Shown here in pieces: positions 58,702 through 64,000 of a stretch of DNA of 64,000 bases. Below the pieces are notes generated by a model. That model was not told where the DNA came from, did no database searches, and saw only the letters and a list, made by a program, of their open reading frames with translations. Location: contig NC_068972.1 in the NCBI RefSeq assembly GCF_016808095.1, positions 558,001-622,000 on the forward strand, read 5' to 3'. The position numbers were made by a program, and so were the translations under genes. How positions within the stretch are numbered: the stretch's first letter is position 1; the number at the start of each line of letters is the position of its first letter. The stretch comes from Vigna angularis. Taxonomy: Eukaryota; Streptophyta; Magnoliopsida; Fabales; Fabaceae.

Positions 58702-61700
58702 ATGAGAGGTAGTGCTACCACTCTCTGGCGATTGGCAAGACGTCCGCGTCTTCCATTCCAACAACCCGCGCAAGTTAGCAATAATAACACTGCGCTCTCT
58801 ATCGCACGCCGCCTCTGCGCAACCGCGCCCTTTCGCCGCAATGAGTTCTCCTCTTCCCGCCACCCACCACCCTTTCGATTCTCCACCGGTTTGTCCTTTT
58901 CTTCTTCCATTTTTCTCAATTTTTCCAATGCAATGGGTTTTCATTTCTGACCTCACAGGGCAACGTAGGAGCATGTTCATCCAAACGCAGGCCACGCCCA
59001 ATCCCTCCTCTCTCATGTTTTATCCCGACAAGCCTGTCATGCAGGTTGGAAGCGCCGACTTTCCTAACCCTCGCTCCGCCATGAATTCCCCCCTCGCCAA
59101 ATCGCTCTTCGCAATAGACGGTCTCTTTCTTTCATTTCTTCCTTCGCTTTCCCTTTTTCCTGTTTTGTTAGGGATTCTATCGGCTTCCTCCCCGTTTGCC
59201 TTGCAGGCGTTACTCGCGTTTTCTTTGGATCCGATTTCGTTACCGTTACGAAATCGGAAGACGCTGCCTGGGAATTTCTGAAACCCGAGGTCTTTGCCGC
59301 TATTATGGATTTCTACTCTTCCGGTCAGCCTCTCTTTTTAGATTCTCAAGCTGCCGCCGCCATGGACACGGCTATTCACCAAGTAAGCATTTTTCGATAA
59401 TTCGTGAGACTCCGTGACTTGGATTTAGTTGCAGTTTGTTAGGTATTTGTTGTACTGGTCACCGGTCAGGATTAGAGTTTCTCGGGTGTTTAATCCTCGT
59501 AGGAGAACAATAACAAAATCCCTAGAGAAAAGAGAACTGCACGGAGGGTTTTATTCAATTCCTAATCTGGGCTTTGTTTTTTATGTGCGGTTCGCAATAT
59601 TAAGTGTTAGAATTTCGAGTCTTGACCTGACTGAACTCTGAAAACTGGTTCTTGAAGCAATTATTGCACCTCTTATAACGGATTGGACATCTCGAGTCAG
59701 AAGTTTGTAGGATTGGACGTGTGCGGACGGGTGATCTGATCCTGGTCTGATATGTCCAACAGCAATCATTGGCAAAGTCTCCTATATCATCTTAGAATTT
59801 AAGGTTCTGGTTTGGAACAACATTAAAAGTTAGTTCTTCGTGTGAGAGTTGTCTTTAACTTATATACACTACTATTTATCATATTGATAGTAAATATGAG
59901 ATCTTTAACAAATATCTTAGTTAATCATGTTATTTTAGTAAACATGCAGACAGTATTTTTAAGATTCTGTACAATGGTCGGAGTGTCCCGGAGTATGAGA
60001 TTTGCCTGTCTTGATCTTGTAGTATATGGGAAGTTTGAGAAGGGCAGAACTAAATGGTATGTATACTTGTTTTAATACAGGATGATTCTGAAACAGTGGC
60101 GATGATCAAGGAGCTGTTAGAGACTCGAATTCGGCCAGCAGTGCAAGATGATGGTGGGGACATCGTATATAGAGGTTTTGACCCGTAAGTTCCTTTTAAC
60201 TTCTTTATTTTAAAAATATCGAGGAAGAGCATGGATATATAATAGACTAACTTTTGATACAACTTTAAAAGAAAATGGGAAAACAGATGGTAAAAAATTA
60301 ACTTTATTGCACAATTCTTAGGAGGGATCCTAAGGAAATTGATAGTGCAGAAGCATATTCCTCAAGTCCCAGGAAATTCTTGAGCCATTGTGATGGCTTT
60401 CCCTCCCAATCTAAAAACATTCATTCTATTGCTTCCCTCTTTTTTTATACATATAACATGTCAATTGTTCTAACTAAACTAACCTACTGTCATGAATTGT
60501 CCTCGGAGCCGTTACTGACTATACTGTACTAAGTGTTAATATTTGGTCAATTATCTGACTGATATTTTTACTGACTGGTATTTTATGTTGTGGATTTCTC
60601 CAGAGATACTGGAATAGTAAAACTTAAAATGCAAGGGGCATGCAGTGGTTGCCCAAGTTCATCAGTGACTCTGAAATCAGGCATTGAAAATATGTTGATG
60701 CATTATGTTCCTGAGGTAACAAATTTGGCAATATCTTTTTGTGATGAGCACAATGTATTTATTATTGTTATCATACCTGATGGTGAACTTAATCTTCCTT
60801 TAGCATTGAAATTGTAACATCCCAAAAATACAGTGTAAAACTATATACGAGAATAATCACATATTAACAATACTACAGATCAGTTCAACACTTAGCGAGA
60901 TACAATTACGGCCGACCGACCTTACATAACAGCAGGAAAATTTAAAACCGAACGCTAGCTACCATTAGACCGAACGGTGTACAAAATAACTTATACCGAA
61001 CGGTCTTACAAAAGATAAAGCTAATAACAGACTGAACGTTCCTAAGGTTCGGCCTTCACTTCCGCCTCTTCCAATACTTCTTCCAGCAGCTCTTCTCCTT
61101 ATGCTCACATTCACAAGGATGATCATTGCAACAGGACAACAACAAGACGCACAACACAAACAAAATGATAAACAAGGTAAGCTTATGTAATTTAATTTAT
61201 TCCATGACAACATACAACAATCATAATTAAATCAACAACACCCAAATCATCATTCATACATCATGGCATGCAAAGAACGACCACTTGACTTTGACTGTCC
61301 GGAATGTATGAATCTTGTGTAGCTACGACGTTCGTGCACCCGGGTGATGTAGTAACTGGGATGCCCTCAACAGCTGCCACCCGAGGTTAATCCATTTTGT
61401 CCAAGTTAACCTTATGGACTAGGATCTCCTGCCATTCCCACACATGACTTACTCCTCTCTACTTGAGAATGAGTAATCATGGAATATCAGGATAAACACC
61501 CGCTAAGCTTTGTCCACATTCATACTTTACAATTCAATAACCACTATCTGAGATATTCCTCCCTGGAATACTCGTTCATCACCAAACTATTTCATTCACA
61601 TCACATTTCAAATTCTCTCATACTTTATCATCCATATATTCAAATGAAATAAGATCATACGTTCTCATCATAGCACAAGTACAACTGGAATAACACTTCT

Positions 61701-63992
61701 TAGAAACTAACATGATCGAGCGCTATTTACGAATTTATCCACCTCAATAAACAGACCCCTAAGAGTTCAAACTGGACGACATGAAGCCTAGGCCGAGTAC
61801 TAAGACTCTAGGTCTAGACCAACACTGTTTGACACCCAATATTAATACTGATGAGAAACTATGAAGTAACGAACGCTATCGAGTTTGGCTGAAAACTCTT
61901 ATTCTAAAAACGGTAATAATAGATTACTGAAACAAGACCCCGCGCTTGGTTTAAGACCGAGCTCTATAGAAACCGAACACTATCGAACGAGCGCTGGTCC
62001 AAGACCAAGTACTTATCAGGAACGAGCGCTATTGAGATCGAACGCTTGGTCCAAGACCGAGCACTAATAAACTTACATAAAACGAAAGAATATATATATA
62101 TAATTGCGCCACACTTATTTTTAATGAAAAAGAACGATAACGTCTACGACCTTAAGTAGTATATAATACATTAACTAAACTGTTTAGGAAACCTAAAGAA
62201 AGTCTACACTTAGGCCGAACACTCATTTATACATATCTAGTATTATAACACGATCTTCATTAACGAAATTCCTTGTAGAAGAAGAACTTAATATAGACGG
62301 ACGCTCAAAGGAAAACTGAACGGTTAATACGAACTCTTGGTCACAGTTTACCTAATCCTATATAGTATTACATAAAGACTCTTAGACACTATCCCTAAAG
62401 CATGAGGAATCAGTTAAGACCATGCACTTCCAAGAAGAACCGAACGCTCGCTAATGACGCTCGACCATACTATCACCTTTACTTAGAGTACTACCGTTTG
62501 AATATCAAGTCCTATCCCTCAGTTCACAACGTATATCATTCATCCATCCACACATCCAAACAAGCAGTACACACATATTTCATACTTATCAAATAATCAA
62601 ACAACGTATCATGCAAACATACCAACGTTCAAAACAAGAATTTAATCAAATTATATAAGCTTCCCTTACCTCTATACGTAACCGAACGCTCAACGAGGCA
62701 GAATAGAGCTCCCCACTACCAAAAACTTAACGTTCGACAGTTACGTTTTAGGAATACTGAACCAAACAGAAAACCAGAAACACTCAGAATTATACGATTC
62801 ACTCAGGCGACCAGAAATAGAGATTTGCATGCGAGACTAAACGAACGTGCTAAAGAGAAAGAAACTCACTGGCTCAGAATCACAAACCGAGCAGTTTACA
62901 CGAAAGCTCTTGACGCTGGGAATGTTCAAACGGTGCTTAAGAGGTGATCAGAAGAAGAAAAGGTGAGATTTTCTTAGAGAGAAGGTGGAGATTTTAGAGA
63001 GAAGGAGGAAGAAACGTTTTCAGCAATTTGGAGAAGAAGGAAAGCATGCAGAGAAGTGGCACGACATTTGAAATTTGGCATTAAGTATTGTCGTCACCCA
63101 AACCGAACGGCCACTCTCCTGCAGCCACCTGTTTTCCACCACTCACTGAAACGTTCACTCTCTCCTTGGCACATGGATCCCACTACTTGGGGTTTTGAGT
63201 GTGTTTTAATAGGATCTGACAGAAATCATTTGCATGCTCCCTGCACATTATCAAGTTAACTTGGCCCATATTACAGTGGTAAAGTTAGGGGACTAATTAA
63301 ATTAATTTGTAAAATTTGATAATTGTATAATTTTTAATTAGATGGAGAGCATGTGATAAACACCTAAATACTTGTGGAACCTACCTATTAAAAGCTAATT
63401 TTTAAAAGTGGATAACCAACTACTTAATACTTTACCGAATAAGGTGACCAGGGTTGCATACACCTGCCTTCCTTCCTTCCTTCATTGTACGTTGAGTCAG
63501 AATTGTCAGTTGTCTTTTTGACAATTGCATTAAGCTGTGGAATATGGATTATACTTACCTGTTATAAAGATTAGCTAATCCAAATTTTTCAGCAATAATT
63601 TGTAGGAGTATAGTATCTTTTTGAGTTCAATCTCTATTCACAATTACTGTAAAATAATTTACACTAATAATCAGTAAATGAACCATCAATTGATATAACT
63701 CTAAATACTGCTATTATACATAGCGGTTGATCAAACGGCAATGGAATTTTTGTACACATTATTTATTCTATTTTCTCATATTGAATTTTGTAATACAAGG
63801 ACTATAGTATTTATCATTTAAGTTAGTCAATGAGAGATAATAAAATGAATTTTATATGAACTATTCATTTATACTATATTTGCTTAAAGCGTTATTTAAT
63901 GCTGCCTCCCGCACTTACAGGTCAAGGGTGTGGAACAAGAACTGGATGCTCAGGATGATGAAGCAACATTAAGTGGACAAATGAGTAGTTGA
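58702..63992 (+). CDS. NFU4/NFU5-like: NFU-type iron-sulfur cluster scaffold, mitochondrial (NFU4/NFU5-like)
   Basis: Six exons: 58702-58888, 58959-59120, 59207-59382, 60081-60184, 60604-60715 and 63921-63992. The frame closes at 270 residues. Residues 1 to about 62 form an Arg/Ser/Ala-rich presequence without acidic stretch ([20 protein letters not shown]), as expected for mitochondrial import. The Nfu N-terminal domain follows ([20 protein letters not shown], then [13 protein letters not shown] and [15 protein letters not shown]). The C-terminal NifU domain runs from about residue 178 ([12 protein letters not shown]) and has the cluster-binding Cys223-x-x-Cys226 (CSGC). Such proteins pass 4Fe-4S clusters to enzymes such as lipoyl synthase. 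The ATG chosen is the one directly before the presequence; an in-frame ATG 11 codons upstream exists. The last intron is 3.2 kb because of a solo LTR. The chloroplast forms NFU1-3 are less likely given the N-terminal domain. Confidence 0.95.
60813..63221 (-). mobile_element. Probable solo LTR, 2.4 kb, in the last NFU intron
   Basis: The plus strand starts TGTAACATCCC and ends GATCTGACA, flanked by a perfect 5-bp duplication GAAAT (60808-60812 and 63222-63226). The reverse-strand end GGGATGTTACA is a common 3' end of gypsy LTRs, so the element probably lies on the minus strand. It is rich in short phrases such as CCGAACG and ACCGAGCGCT and has no coding domain. The ends are not copies of each other, so this is a single LTR rather than a whole element with terminal repeats. 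A full non-coding element of another kind is a weaker alternative. Confidence 0.8.
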
Positions 63993-64000
63993 AATTTTGT

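Noticed and set aside
58572..59016. Minus-strand open frames of 118-120 codons
   Set aside because: Antisense to NFU exon 1 and exon 2; the sense strand has the conserved protein.
60965..63259. Open frames within the last NFU intron
   Set aside because: All fall in the solo LTR, are short and lack domains.

Overview
This is nuclear DNA from a flowering plant. The genes have many short exons with GT/AG introns, the long spacers are very AT-rich, and LTR retrotransposons, solo LTRs and MITEs are common. The protein families and repeat style fit a eudicot, most likely a legume of the bean/cowpea group; that placement is inference from resemblance only. There is no sign of bacterial or organellar DNA: no operons, no rRNA genes, no CRISPR array, and no tRNA gene that I could recognise.

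Layout. (1) 1-4.1 kb: 5' part of a large coiled-coil protein gene on the minus strand, running off the left edge, with an (AG)20 tract in its leader or promoter. (2) 4.1-12.8 kb: AT-rich spacer with (AT)n tracts and one clear foldback MITE. (3) 12.8-16.3 kb: a complete 10-exon CLP1 gene (mRNA 3'-end cleavage complex). (4) 17.4-21.0 kb: a complete 7-exon MAEA/GID9-type gene (GID/CTLH E3 ubiquitin ligase). (5) 22.6-32.5 kb: a tandem array with a unit of about 2.7 kb. Each unit carries a small secreted-protein gene on the minus strand that resembles the S-protein homologue (self-incompatibility S1-like) family. Two copies are intact and one is a deleted pseudogene. The array is interrupted by a short LTR element and a solo LTR, and a gag-only LTR element lies just beyond it. 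(6) 35-44.8 kb: a gene graveyard with a Mutator-like foldback element, scrambled gamma-glutamyltransferase fragments, a copia-like LTR remnant, a gypsy LTR plus broken gag, and an eroded minus-strand SET-domain gene. (7) 44.8-51 kb: AT-rich spacer with an inverted copy of part of the SET gene. (8) 51-56.6 kb: a three-coding-exon gene for a 1,393-residue basic, SR-like nuclear protein of unknown function. (9) 58.7-64.0 kb: a complete six-exon mitochondrial NFU4/NFU5-type iron-sulfur scaffold gene whose last intron holds a 2.4-kb solo LTR.

The genes do not form one pathway. What links some of them is ancestry: from memory, the coiled-coil gene, the MAEA gene and the SET gene match neighbouring Arabidopsis genes around At3g55060-At3g55080. 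The window would then be an expanded version of an old gene block, with CLP1 and the secreted-protein array placed between them. The most biologically interesting part is the secreted-protein array, where the two intact copies differ mostly by amino-acid-changing substitutions clustered in one short stretch. I did not find a convincing wholly new system.
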